From Betaproteobacteria bacterium (GTDB lineage: Bacteria; Pseudomonadota; Gammaproteobacteria; Burkholderiales; SG8-39), in assembly GCA_016713125.1 (NCBI GenBank), contig JADJPT010000002.1, positions 295,987 to 359,986 of the forward strand: a stretch of 64,000 bases of DNA. Direction: 5' to 3'. Each line of letters begins with the position of its first letter. Positions within the stretch are counted from its first letter, which is position 1. Positions 1-8,738 of the stretch are shown here, piece by piece. The position numbers and the translations under genes are program-made. Below the pieces are notes generated by a model. That model ran no database searches, was not told the DNA's origin, and saw only the letters and a program-made list of their open reading frames with translations.

Positions 1-1
1 C

Positions 2-157
2 GTGCAGCTGCACGGCGCCATCGGCTACACCGACGAGTACGCGCTGGGCCTGTACGTGAACCGCGCGCTGACGCTCTCGCCCTGGCTGGGCAACGCCGCG
101 CAGCAGCGTTGGCGCTACGCGCGCTTGGCCGCCCCGCTGGAGGTCCTGAGCGCATGA
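2..157 (+). CDS. Acyl-CoA dehydrogenase, C-terminal fragment (cut by window edge)
   Basis: An open frame from base 2 to a TGA at 155-157 encodes the last 51 residues of an acyl-CoA dehydrogenase. The segment QLHGAIGYTDEYALGLY is the C-terminal helical-domain signature that contacts FAD across the tetramer interface. The 5' part lies outside the window. Its stop overlaps the start of the next acyl-CoA dehydrogenase (ATGA), so the two are translationally coupled. Such pairs usually form a heteromeric or paired FadE-type enzyme. Function is by family only; the acyl substrate is unknown. Confidence 0.8.
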   Translation: MQLHGAIGYTDEYALGLYVNRALTLSPWLGNAAQQRWRYARLAAPLEVLSA

Positions 158-1376
158 GCGCGAACCACGACGGGCGCATGAGCGCGAATTTGGATGAGCG
201 CATGAGCGCCGCGCCTTCCTCCGGCACGCGGCGCGACTGGAACGCCATGAGCGACGAGGCGTTCCGCGCTGAGGTGCGCGCCTGTTTCGAGGCCCACCAC
301 CTTACCGCGCTACACTATGCGCCGCGCCGCCTGCGCTGGAGCGAGAACGGCGACTGGTTCCGGCGCATGGCTGCGATCGGCTGGATCGCGCCGAACTGGC
401 CCGCCGAGCACGGCGGCATGGGCCTGTCGCCCGCCAAGCTGCTGATCTACTACGAGGAGCAGGAGCGCTGGGGCATCGGCCGCTTCCAGGACCACGGCAT
501 CCTGATGGTCGGCCCGGTGCTGATCCGCTTCGGCAGCGAAGCGCAGCGCGCGCGCTGGCTGCCGAAGATCCTCGACTGCGAGCACATCTGGGCGCAGGGC
601 TATTCGGAGCCCAACGCCGGCTCCGACCTGGCCGCCTGCGCACCGAGGCCGTGGCCGACGGCGAAGAGTTCGTCATCAACGGCCAGAAGATCTGGACCAC
701 GCTGGCGCAGGACGCCACCCACATGTTCGTGCTGGCGCGCACCGACAAGGCGGCGAAGAAGCAAGCCGGCATCAGCTTCCTGCTGGTCGACCTGGCCTCG
801 CCCGGCGTGCGCGTGCGGCCGATCCGCGATCTGGCCGGCCACGAGGAATTCAACGAGGTGTTCTTCGACGCCGTGCGCGTGCCGCGCGAGAACCTGGTGG
901 GCGGGCTGAACGAGGGCTGGAACATCGCCAAGGCCCTGCTCGGCTTCGAGCGCATCCACATCGGCAGCCCGAAGATGCCGCAGTACGCGCTGGGCATCCT
1001 GACGCGCGTGGCCGGATTGCGCGGCCTGCAGGCCGACCCGGCCTGGCAGGAACGCTACACGGCGCTGCGCATGGAGATCGAGGACCTCGCCGACACCTAC
1101 GCGCGCTTCGTCGAGATCGTCAAACGCGGCGAACCGCTGCCGCCCGAGGTGTCGATGCTGAAGATCCTCGCCACCGAACTGTTCCAGCGCATCGCCGACC
1201 TGATCATCGAAACCGCCGGCGAGGCCGCGCAGCTGCACGGCGCGATCGAACTGGGCGGCGGGCGCGTCGACGTGCTGGCGCCGTTCTACAAGGCAAAACC
1301 GGCCACCATCTACGGCGGCTCGAACGAGATCCAGCGCAACATCCTCGCCAAGAATGTGCTGCACCTGCCGGGCTGA
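154..1376 (+). CDS. Acyl-CoA dehydrogenase (frameshifted near 640)
   Basis: FAD-dependent alpha,beta-desaturation of an acyl-CoA, passing electrons to ETF. The N-terminal helical domain is followed by the FAD-site segment SEPNAGSDLA and then FVINGQKIWTTLAQ. The C-terminal domain ends with the typical IYGGSNEIQRNIL. About 407 residues, normal for the family. The frame breaks just after GSDLAA (about base 640): one base appears to be missing and the protein resumes in another frame. The start is chosen at 154 because ATGA overlaps the preceding stop. Two further in-frame ATGAGCGC starts at 178 and 202 make the first ~17 residues uncertain. The cluster continues with a Bug receptor and further acyl-CoA genes. 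Confidence 0.85.
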
Positions 1377-1463
1377 GGGGTGCGCCCGCCAGCAATTACA
1401 ATGGCACCCCGCCGCACGGCCTCGACGCCGCCGCGGCTCAAGTACAGAAACCTGGAGGAGACC

Positions 1464-2450
1464 ATGGGTTCGATCGCACGCCTCACGCTGGCGCTGGCCG
1501 CCGCGCTGTCCCTGCTGCCCGGCATCGCCGCGGCGCAGAACTTTCCGAGCAAGCCGCTGAAGTACATCGTGCCCTTCCCGCCGGGCGGGCCGACCGACAC
1601 CTTCTCGCGCGCCCTGGCCGCGCGCCTGGCCGAAACCCTGGGCCAGCCGGTGATCGTCGAGAACGTGCCGGGCGCCGGCGCCTCGATCGGCATGGACCGC
1701 GTCGCCAAGTCCGCGCCGGACGGCTACACCATCGGCCTGGCCACCACCGGTTCGCACGCCATCAACCCGGCCCTGTACGGCAGCAGGCTCACCTACAACG
1801 CGCTCAAGGACTTCACCCACCTGAGCCTGGCGGTGTCCTACATCAACGTGCTGGTGGTCCACCCGGGCCTGCCGATCAAGTCGGTGGCCGAACTGGTGGC
1901 CTACGCCAAGGCCAACCCGGGCAAGGTCAACTTCGGTTCGGCCGGCAACGGTGCGTCCAACCACCTGTCGGGCGAACTGCTCAAGACCCTGTCGGGCGCG
2001 CCCATGCAGCACGTGCCCTACAAGGGTTCGGCACCGGCGCTGACCGACGTGATCGCCGGCCAGCTGACCTTCATGTTCGACATCCCCAACGTGATCCTGC
2101 CGCAGATCCGCTCGGGCCGCGTGCGCGCCCTGGCGGTGACCAGCGCGCAGCGCAGCCCGTACGCGCCGGAGATCCCGACCATGGCCGAAGCCGGCCTGGC
2201 CGGTTACGCCGAAGCCGGCAGCGACTTGTGGTTCGGCATCGTCGGCCCGGCCGGCATCCCCAGGCCGGTGGCCGACAAGCTCAACGCCGAGCTGGTGCGC
2301 GCGCTGCGCTCGCCGGAGATGGGCGAGCGCATCAAGACGCAGTTCTTCAACGCCTGGCCGAGCGGCATCGAGGAGTTCTACAAGGTGGTGGAGTCCGACA
2401 TGGGCAAATGGGGCAAGATCGTGCGCGCTTCGGGCGCGAGGGTGGATTGA
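1464..2450 (+). CDS. Tripartite tricarboxylate transporter substrate-binding protein (Bug family)
   Basis: Periplasmic solute receptor of the Bug/TctC family, 328 residues. It has a Sec signal peptide of about 22 residues ending AAAQ. Family motifs follow in order: PFPPGGPTD, ENVPGAGASIG and KSAPDGYT near residues 40-90, then VPYKGSAPALTD. Such proteins bind carboxylates or aromatic acids. No TctA/TctB membrane genes lie nearby, which is the rule for orphan Bug proteins in Burkholderiales. GGAGGAG sits just before the ATG. A TACAAT box at 1397-1402 is a possible -10. The stop overlaps the next start (TGATG). Ligand unknown; probably the substrate degraded by the surrounding acyl-CoA genes (inference). 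Confidence 0.9.
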   Translation: MGSIARLTLALAAALSLLPGIAAAQNFPSKPLKYIVPFPPGGPTDTFSRALAARLAETLGQPVIVENVPGAGASIGMDRVAKSAPDGYTIGLATTGSHAINPALYGSRLTYNALKDFTHLSLAVSYINVLVVHPGLPIKSVAELVAYAKANPGKVNFGSAGNGASNHLSGELLKTLSGAPMQHVPYKGSAPALTDVIAGQLTFMFDIPNVILPQIRSGRVRALAVTSAQRSPYAPEIPTMAEAGLAGYAEAGSDLWFGIVGPAGIPRPVADKLNAELVRALRSPEMGERIKTQFFNAWPSGIEEFYKVVESDMGKWGKIVRASGARVD

Positions 2451-4213
2451 TGGCGGCCGACCCGATCCAGTTGCGCGCCGGCGCGCCGGCCGCGCAGCCG
2501 CTGCTGCCGGATTCGCGCGGCATCAACCTGTTCACCGCCGACCCGGGCTATCGCGCCCTGCTCGGCCTGTACCTGCCGCCCGCCCTGCACGCGCACCTGA
2601 TGCCCGAGTTCGAGCGCCTGGGCGCGCTGGCCGGCGACGAGCTCGACGCGCTGGCGCTGACCGCCGATAAGAACCCGCCCGAGCTGCAGCAGCGCGCGCG
2701 CAACGGCGAAGACCGCCAGTGGATCGACAAGCACCCGGCCTATCGCCGGCTGGAGGAAGTCGCCTTCGGCGAGAACGGCCTGGCGGCGATGTCGCATCGC
2801 GGCGGCGTGTTCGGCTGGTCCGAGAAGATGCCGCCGGCGGTGAAATACGCGCTGACCTATGTCTATGTGCAGGCCGAGTTCGGCGTCTGCTGCCCGCTGT
2901 CGATGACCGACGCGCTGGCGCGCACGCTGGGCAAGTTCGGCGACCCGGCGCTGGTCGCCCGCTACCTGCCCGGCCTGATCTCGCAGGACATGGACACGCT
3001 GGTGCAGGGCTCGATGTTCATGACCGAACAGGGCGCCGGCTCCGACGTGGGCGCCACGCTGACCGTGGCGCGCAGGGAAGGCGGCGCCTGGAAGCTGTAC
3101 GGCGACAAGTGGTTCTGCTCCAACGCCGACGCGGGCCTGGCGCTGGTGCTGGCGCGCCCCGAGGGTGCGCCGGCCGGCACCAAGGGCCTGTCGCTGTTCC
3201 TGCTGCCGCGCAGCCTGCCCGACGGCTCGCCCAACCACTATCACATCGTGCGCCTGAAGGAGAAGCTGGGCACGCGCGACATGCCCAGCGGCGAGATCAC
3301 CCTGCAGGGCGCCGTGGCCTACATGGTCGGCGACCCGCAGCGCGGCTTCGTGCAGATGGCCGACATGATCAACATGTCGCGCCTGTCCAACGGCATGCGC
3401 GCCGCCGGCATGATGCGCCGCGCGCTGACCGAGGCGCTGTTCATCGCGCGCCGCCGCGCCGCCTTCGGCAAGCCGCTGATCGAGCTGCCGCTGATGAAGC
3501 GCCAGCTGCTCAAACTGATGCTGCCCACCGAGGCCGCGCGCTCGATCATGCTGTACGCGGCCGACGAGCTGGCCAAGGCCGACGCCGGCGACGAGCAAGC
3601 GCGCCGCCGCGTGCGCATCCTCACCCCGCTGATCAAGTTCCGCGCCTGCCGCGACGCCCGCCGCGTCACCGGCGATGCCATGGAGGTGCGCGGCGGCTGC
3701 GGCTACATCGAGGAATGGCCCGACGCCCGCCTGCTGCGCGACGCCCACCTCGGCTCGATCTGGGAAGGCACCAGCAACATCGTCGCGCTGGACGTGATGC
3801 GCGCGATCCGCCGCGAAGGCGCGCTCGACGCCCTGCTGCCGCACCTGAACGCCGTGGTCGCCCTGCTCGAGGACGGTCCGCTGCGCGCCTCGCTGGGCGC
3901 GGGCCTCCAGCGCGCGGCCGCGTTCGCCCGGCACACCGCCGAGGCCGGCGACGAGAACCACGCCCGCCAGGCGGCCACCGGCCTGTACTACGCCGCGGCC
4001 GCTGCCATCCTGGCCGACGAGGGCCGCAGGTTGGGCGCGCACGGCGATGCGCGGCGCATGCTGCTCGCGCAACTGGCCGTGCAGCACCGCCTCGCGCCGC
4101 GCGACCCGCTCGACGGTGACGCCGGCAGCGCGCGCGAGGATGCGCTGGCCGCCGCCCTGCTCGACGAACAGCCGGTGGCGAGCGCACGCGTCGCGCAGCT
4201 GCTGGCGCTCTAG
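2450..4213 (+). CDS. AidB-like acyl-CoA dehydrogenase family protein
   Basis: A 587-residue flavoprotein, longer than a classical acyl-CoA dehydrogenase because of an extra N-terminal segment and a C-terminal helical extension, as in the AidB-like branch. Motifs: MFMTEQGAGSDVGAT (flavin site), GDKWFCSNADAG, and VRGGCGYIEEWPDARLLRDA followed by IWEGTSNI near the C-terminal third. It begins at an ATG that overlaps the Bug stop (TGATG), showing coupling. Family members include isovaleryl-type dehydrogenases, and AidB itself is DNA-damage inducible. In this metabolic operon an acyl-CoA role is more likely. No frameshift is evident. Confidence 0.85.
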   Translation: MAADPIQLRAGAPAAQPLLPDSRGINLFTADPGYRALLGLYLPPALHAHLMPEFERLGALAGDELDALALTADKNPPELQQRARNGEDRQWIDKHPAYRRLEEVAFGENGLAAMSHRGGVFGWSEKMPPAVKYALTYVYVQAEFGVCCPLSMTDALARTLGKFGDPALVARYLPGLISQDMDTLVQGSMFMTEQGAGSDVGATLTVARREGGAWKLYGDKWFCSNADAGLALVLARPEGAPAGTKGLSLFLLPRSLPDGSPNHYHIVRLKEKLGTRDMPSGEITLQGAVAYMVGDPQRGFVQMADMINMSRLSNGMRAAGMMRRALTEALFIARRRAAFGKPLIELPLMKRQLLKLMLPTEAARSIMLYAADELAKADAGDEQARRRVRILTPLIKFRACRDARRVTGDAMEVRGGCGYIEEWPDARLLRDAHLGSIWEGTSNIVALDVMRAIRREGALDALLPHLNAVVALLEDGPLRASLGAGLQRAAAFARHTAEAGDENHARQAATGLYYAAAAAILADEGRRLGAHGDARRMLLAQLAVQHRLAPRDPLDGDAGSAREDALAAALLDEQPVASARVAQLLAL

Positions 4214-4273
4214 TTTCCGCACTCCCCACTCCACAACTCCCCACACTCCACACCACACGAAGGATCGAGCTTC

Positions 4274-5499
4274 ATGAGCGGACCGCTTTCCCACATACGC
4301 GTGCTGGACCTGTCGCGCGTGCTCGCCGGCCCCTGGGCGGCGCAGAACCTGGCCGACCTGGGCGCCGAAGTCATCAAGGTCGAACGCCCTGGCAGCGGCG
4401 ACGACACCCGCGGCTGGGGCCCGCCCTACATGAAGGACGCCGAGGGCAAGGACACCCTCGGAGGCCGCCTACTACCTCTCTGCAACCGCAACAAGAAATC
4501 GATCACCATCGACATCGGCAAGCCCGAAGGCCAGGCGCTGGTGCGCAAACTGGCGGCCAAGTGCCAGGTGCTGATCGAGAACTACAAGGTCGGCACGCTC
4601 AAGCGCTACGGCCTGGGCTACGAGGACCTAAAGAAGATCAACCCGGGCCTGATCTACTGCTCGGTCACCGGCTTCGGCCAGGACGGCCCCTACGCCGAGC
4701 GCCCGGGCTACGACTTCATCTTCCAGGGCATGTGCGGGCTGATGAGCATCACCGGCGAGCGCGACGGCCAGCCCGGCGCCGGCCCGATGAAGGTCGGCAT
4801 CGCCATCACCGACGTGCTGACCGGCATGTACGCCAGCCTGGCGATCACCGCGGCGGTCTCGCACCAGGACCGCACCGGCCAGGGCCAGTACATCGACATG
4901 GCCCTGCTCGACGTGCTGACCGCGTTCAACGCCAACCAGATCGTCTCGTATTTCTGCTCGGGCAACATCCCCAAGCGCTGGGGCAACGCGCACCCGCAGG
5001 TGGTGCCCTACGAGGTGTTCCCCGACCTCCGACGGCCACATCATCCTGGCGGTGGGCAACGACGGGCAGTACGCGCGCTTCTGCAAGGTGGCCGGCCACC
5101 CCGAGCTCGCCGAGGACCCGCGCTTCAACCACCAACTCGCAGCGCATCATCAACCGCGACGCGCTGATCCCGATCATCGCCGGCTGGATGAAGACGCGCA
5201 CCAAGGCGCAGTGGATGGAGCAGCTCGAGGCCGCCACCGTGCCCTGCGGCCCGATCAACAACATGCAGGAAGTCTTCGAGGACCCGCAGGTGCGCCACCG
5301 CCAGATGCGCGTCGACATCCCGCACAAGCTGGGCGGCATCGCCCCGGTGGTGGCCAGCCCGATGCGCTTTTCGGAAACGCCGGTGGAGTACCGCCTGGCC
5401 CCGCCCATGCTCGGCGAGCACAACGCCGAGATCTACACGCAGCTGCTGGGCAAGAGCGAGGCCGAGCTCGAGAAAATGCGCGCCGCGGGAACCATCTGA
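4274..5499 (+). CDS. Class III (CaiB/BaiF-type) CoA-transferase, several frameshifts
   Basis: Transfers CoA between acyl-CoA and a free carboxylate. The N-terminus RVLDLSRVLAGPWAAQNLADLG is the family hallmark (key run VLAGPW). The segment GIAITDVLTGMYAS carries the expected catalytic Asp. The frame is broken several times. An extra base near 4456 and a missing base near 4482 cancel each other, leaving nine scrambled residues where SEAAYYLSAN is expected. Single extra bases near 5026 and 5132 shift the frame again, and translation resumes with TNSQRIINRD and runs to 5499. Restored length is about 408 residues, normal for the family. Its stop overlaps the next ATG. Most likely intact in the organism. 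Confidence 0.85.
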
Positions 5500-6500
5500 T
5501 GAAAGCCATCCTGTGTCGTGAGTACGCCCCGTACACGCAGCTGCGCGTCGAGGAGGTGCCCAGGCCCGCGCTGCCCGCGCGCGGCGTGCGCATCGCCGTC
5601 GACTATTCGAGCATCAGCTTCGCCACCAGCCTGGTGGTGTCGGGCAAGTACCAGAGGAAGCCGCCGCTGCCCTTCGTGCCCGGCACCGAGGTGGTGGGCA
5701 CGGTCACCGAGATCGCCGAGGGCGTCACCGCCTGCAAGCCCGGCGACCAGGTGCTGGCGATCCTCGACTGGGGCGGCTTCGCCGAGGAAGCCTGCACCAC
5801 CGAACACACGGTGTACAAACTGCCCAAGGGCATCGACGCCACGCACGCGCTGCACGCCGGCGTGTCGTACGGCACGGCCTACGGCGCGCTGGCCTGGCGC
5901 GGACACATCGCGCGCGGCGAGACCCTGCTGGTGCTGGGCGCGGCCGGCGGCGTGGGCCTGGCCGCGGTGGAGATCGGCGTGGCGATGGGCGCGCGCGTGA
6001 TCGGCGCGGCCAGCAGCGCGGCCAAGTGCGCCGTGGCGCGCGAGCACGGCGCGGCCGAGACCATCGACTACTCCAGGGAAGACCTGCGCGAGCGCGCCAA
6101 GGCGCTGAGCGGCGGGCGCGGCGTGGACGTGGTGTTCGACCCGGTGGGCGGCGACCTGTTCGACGCCGCGCTGCGAGCCATCGCCATGGAAGGCCGCATG
6201 CTGACCATCGGCTACGCCAGCGGCCGCATCCCCTCGATCGCGGCCAACATCCTGCTGGTCAAGGACCTCACCGTGGCCGGCTTCAACTTCGGCGCCTACG
6301 TGGGCTGGAGCCCGGTGGACGAGCGCGCGCGCTTCGAGCCGCAGACGCGCGCCATGTACGAGCGCATCTTCGCCTGGGTGCTGGACGGCACGCTGCGCCC
6401 GGTGGTCAGCGACCTGTTCCCGCTGGAGCGCTACGTCGAGGCGCAGGACCTGGTGCTGTCGCGCAAGTCGATGGGCAAGGTGCTGCTCAAGCTGCGCTGA
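5499..6500 (+). CDS. NADPH:quinone oxidoreductase family protein (zinc-free MDR)
   Basis: Medium-chain dehydrogenase/reductase of 333 residues. It has an N-terminal GroES-like domain, then a Rossmann fold with VLGAAGGVGLAAVEIG near residue 145. The C-terminal half has GGRGVDVVFDPVGGDLF, typical of the Qor subfamily. No zinc-ligand cysteine cluster is seen. The start ATG overlaps the CoA-transferase stop (TGATG). In comparable operons such enzymes reduce enoyl-CoA or quinone-like intermediates; the exact substrate is not visible from sequence. Confidence 0.85.
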   Translation: MKAILCREYAPYTQLRVEEVPRPALPARGVRIAVDYSSISFATSLVVSGKYQRKPPLPFVPGTEVVGTVTEIAEGVTACKPGDQVLAILDWGGFAEEACTTEHTVYKLPKGIDATHALHAGVSYGTAYGALAWRGHIARGETLLVLGAAGGVGLAAVEIGVAMGARVIGAASSAAKCAVAREHGAAETIDYSREDLRERAKALSGGRGVDVVFDPVGGDLFDAALRAIAMEGRMLTIGYASGRIPSIAANILLVKDLTVAGFNFGAYVGWSPVDERARFEPQTRAMYERIFAWVLDGTLRPVVSDLFPLERYVEAQDLVLSRKSMGKVLLKLR

Positions 6501-6518
6501 GCGCACACGCCCCAGCGA

Positions 6519-7532
6519 ATGCCGTCCGTGCCCTGCGTCCTCGTCACCAACCCGATCGACCCGGCCGGCATCGCGCTGCTGGAAACCGGCGCCGAGGTGC
6601 GGCGCTGCCCCGACGCCGCGCCGGACACCATCCGGCGCATGGCCGTGGAGGCCGACGCGCTGGTGATCCGCAGCCGCCTGCCCGAAGACATCTTCGAGGC
6701 CGCGCCGCGCGTGCGCGCGGTCACCGTGCACGGCACCGGCACCGACCTGATCCCGCTGGCCTCGGCCAGCGAACACGGCGTGATGGTGGCCAACGTGCCC
6801 GACGGCAACGCGCAGTCGGTGGCCGAGCACTGCCTGCTGGGCATGATGCTGCTGGCGCGCAACTTCCGCGCCATCGACGCCGCGATCCGCAGCGGCCCCT
6901 GGGATGCGGCGCGCGCGCTGGCCGAACCGATGGTGGAACTCGGCGGCAAGACCCTCGGCCTGGTCGGCGTGGGCCACATCGGCTCGCGCCTGGCGAAGAT
7001 CTGCGCCGGCGGCCTGGGCATGCGCGTGCTCGGCAACCAGCGCAACCTCGACCGACTGCCCGCCGGCGTGGCGCCCGCCGCGCTGGAGGAGCTTCTCGCG
7101 CAGGCCGATTTCGTCGTGCTCACCTGCCCGCTCACGCCGCAGACCCACCACCTGATGAACGCCGCGCGCCTGGCGGCCATGAAGCGCAGCGCCTTCCTCG
7201 TCAACGTCGGCCGCGGGCCGGTGATCGACGAGGACGCGCTGGTCGAGGCGCTGCGCGAAGGGCGCATCGCCGGCGCCATGCTCGATGTCTACGAGCACTA
7301 CCGGCTGGAACCCGGCCACCCGCTTTTTTCGCTGCCCAACGCGGTGCTCACCCCGCACCTGGCCGGCTCGGCGCGCGAGTCGCGCGCCAACGTCGCGCGC
7401 ATCGCCGCGCAGGAAACCCTGCGCATGCTCGACGGCCTGCCGCCGCGCAATTTCGTCAACGCGGCAACCATTCAAACCATCCGAACCACCGGCAACACCG
7501 GCAATAACGGCAACACTCAAAGGAGACACTGA
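6519..7532 (+). CDS. D-2-hydroxyacid dehydrogenase (NAD-binding)
   Basis: Reduces a 2-oxoacid to the D-2-hydroxyacid, or the reverse, with NAD(P)H. 337 residues. The Rossmann motif GLVGVGHIGSRLAKI lies near residue 150. The catalytic region NVGRGPVIDEDALVEAL supplies the conserved Glu neighbourhood, and HLAGSARE gives the catalytic His. The last ~25 residues form a low-complexity tail rich in Gly, Asn and Thr (GNTGNNGNT), not typical of the family. That stretch also contains the AAAGGAG ribosome site of the next gene. Located between the quinone-oxidoreductase-like and enolase-superfamily genes. Confidence 0.85.
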   Translation: MPSVPCVLVTNPIDPAGIALLETGAEVRRCPDAAPDTIRRMAVEADALVIRSRLPEDIFEAAPRVRAVTVHGTGTDLIPLASASEHGVMVANVPDGNAQSVAEHCLLGMMLLARNFRAIDAAIRSGPWDAARALAEPMVELGGKTLGLVGVGHIGSRLAKICAGGLGMRVLGNQRNLDRLPAGVAPAALEELLAQADFVVLTCPLTPQTHHLMNAARLAAMKRSAFLVNVGRGPVIDEDALVEALREGRIAGAMLDVYEHYRLEPGHPLFSLPNAVLTPHLAGSARESRANVARIAAQETLRMLDGLPPRNFVNAATIQTIRTTGNTGNNGNTQRRH

Positions 7533-7534
7533 AC

Positions 7535-8689
7535 ATGCCCGGCAAGGATCTGAAGATCGTCGACATCAAGGCCTACCCCACCTCGTTCCCGGTGCCCAAG
7601 GCCGCCCGCGTGACCCTGGGCATCGGCACGGCGATCAAGCGCGACGCGGTGGTGGTCAAGGTGACCACGGCCGGCGGCCTGGTCGGCTGGGGCGAATCGC
7701 ACCACGGCCGCGCGCACACCGCGGTGGCCAAGCTGATCGAGACCACGCTCTCGCAGTTGATCCTGGGCATGGAAGCCACCGACGTGGTCGGCGTGTGGGC
7801 GAAGATCTACAAGATGCAGCTGGGCAGCCACGGCATGGGCGCGGCCTGCTGCCTGGCCATGAGCGGCATCGACTGCGCGCTGTGGGACATCCGCGGCCAG
7901 GCCGCCGGCATGCCGATCTACAAGCTGCTGGGCGGTTCGCTGAAGGGCGTGCCGGCCTACGCCGGCGGCGTCTCGCTGGGCTACCAGCCGCCGGCCGAGC
8001 TGATCGCCGAGCTGCAGCCGCACCTGGACGCCGGCTACAAGGCGGTGAAGCTGCGCGTGGGCGACAGCCCGGCGCGCGACATCGAGCGCATCCGCGCGGT
8101 GCGCAAGCACATCGGCGAGGACATCGCCATCCTCACCGACGCCAACACCGGCTACAGCGTGGCCGACGCGCGCGCCGCCATGCCGGCCATGGAGGAACTC
8201 AACGTGGCCTGGCTGGAGGAGCCCTTCCCCGCGCACGACTACGCCAGCTACCGCATGGCCGCCACCTTCAGCAGCACGCCGCTCGCGGCGGGCGAGAACC
8301 ACTACACGCGCTTCGAGTTCCATCGCCTCATCGAGGACGGCAGCATCACGATCCTGCAGCCCGACCTGTCGAAGAGCGGCGGCATCACGGAAGTGATGCG
8401 CATCGCCCACATGGGTTCGGCCTACAAGCTGGGCATCCACCCGCACAGCTCGATGACCGGCCTGAACCACGCGGTCAGCATCCATTTCCTGGCCGCCATC
8501 GACAACGCCGGCTACTTCGAGGGCGATGTCTCCAAGGCCAACAAGTTCCGCGACGAGCTGTGCTCCAGGCCCTACGAGGTCGACCGCGAGGGCCGGGTCT
8601 GGCCGATCGACAAGCCCGGCCTGGGCCTGGAAGTGGACGAGAACTTCCTCATCAAGCACCCGCCCATCGAAGGCCCCGGTTACGTCTGA
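7535..8689 (+). CDS. Mandelate racemase/muconate lactonizing enzyme family protein
   Basis: Enolase-superfamily enzyme of 384 residues that abstracts an alpha proton from a carboxylate, for racemisation, dehydration or cycloisomerisation. The N-terminal capping domain is followed by the barrel: YKAVKLRVGD (Lys-x-Arg where mandelate racemase has Lys-x-Lys), TDANTGYS (metal Asp), WLEEPFP (metal Glu), LAAGENHY (metal Glu) and IHPHSS (catalytic His). All three metal ligands are present. It starts three bases after the preceding stop with AAAGGAGAC as ribosome site. Substrate unknown; the neighbouring Bug receptors suggest an imported hydroxy- or sugar-acid (inference). Confidence 0.85.
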   Translation: MPGKDLKIVDIKAYPTSFPVPKAARVTLGIGTAIKRDAVVVKVTTAGGLVGWGESHHGRAHTAVAKLIETTLSQLILGMEATDVVGVWAKIYKMQLGSHGMGAACCLAMSGIDCALWDIRGQAAGMPIYKLLGGSLKGVPAYAGGVSLGYQPPAELIAELQPHLDAGYKAVKLRVGDSPARDIERIRAVRKHIGEDIAILTDANTGYSVADARAAMPAMEELNVAWLEEPFPAHDYASYRMAATFSSTPLAAGENHYTRFEFHRLIEDGSITILQPDLSKSGGITEVMRIAHMGSAYKLGIHPHSSMTGLNHAVSIHFLAAIDNAGYFEGDVSKANKFRDELCSRPYEVDREGRVWPIDKPGLGLEVDENFLIKHPPIEGPGYV

Positions 8690-8690
8690 A

Positions 8691-8723
8691 ATGAGACAAT
8701 TGCAGGGCCATCACCATAACTAG
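8691..8723 (+). other. Possible 10-residue leader peptide upstream of a Bug gene
   Basis: A tiny reading frame, MRQLQGHHHN, lies between the enolase-superfamily gene and the next Bug receptor. It contains three consecutive histidines. No alternative terminator hairpin is obvious after it and its ribosome site is weak, so it may be chance. The GACAAT inside it (8694-8699) may instead be a promoter -10 element. Confidence 0.15.
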
Positions 8724-8738
8724 AAGCCGGAGGACGAC

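Noticed and set aside
600..4294. Large minus-strand open frames (600-2012, 2378-4294)
   Set aside because: Arg/Gly/His-rich antisense readings of clear acyl-CoA dehydrogenase and Bug genes; typical of very GC-rich coding DNA.
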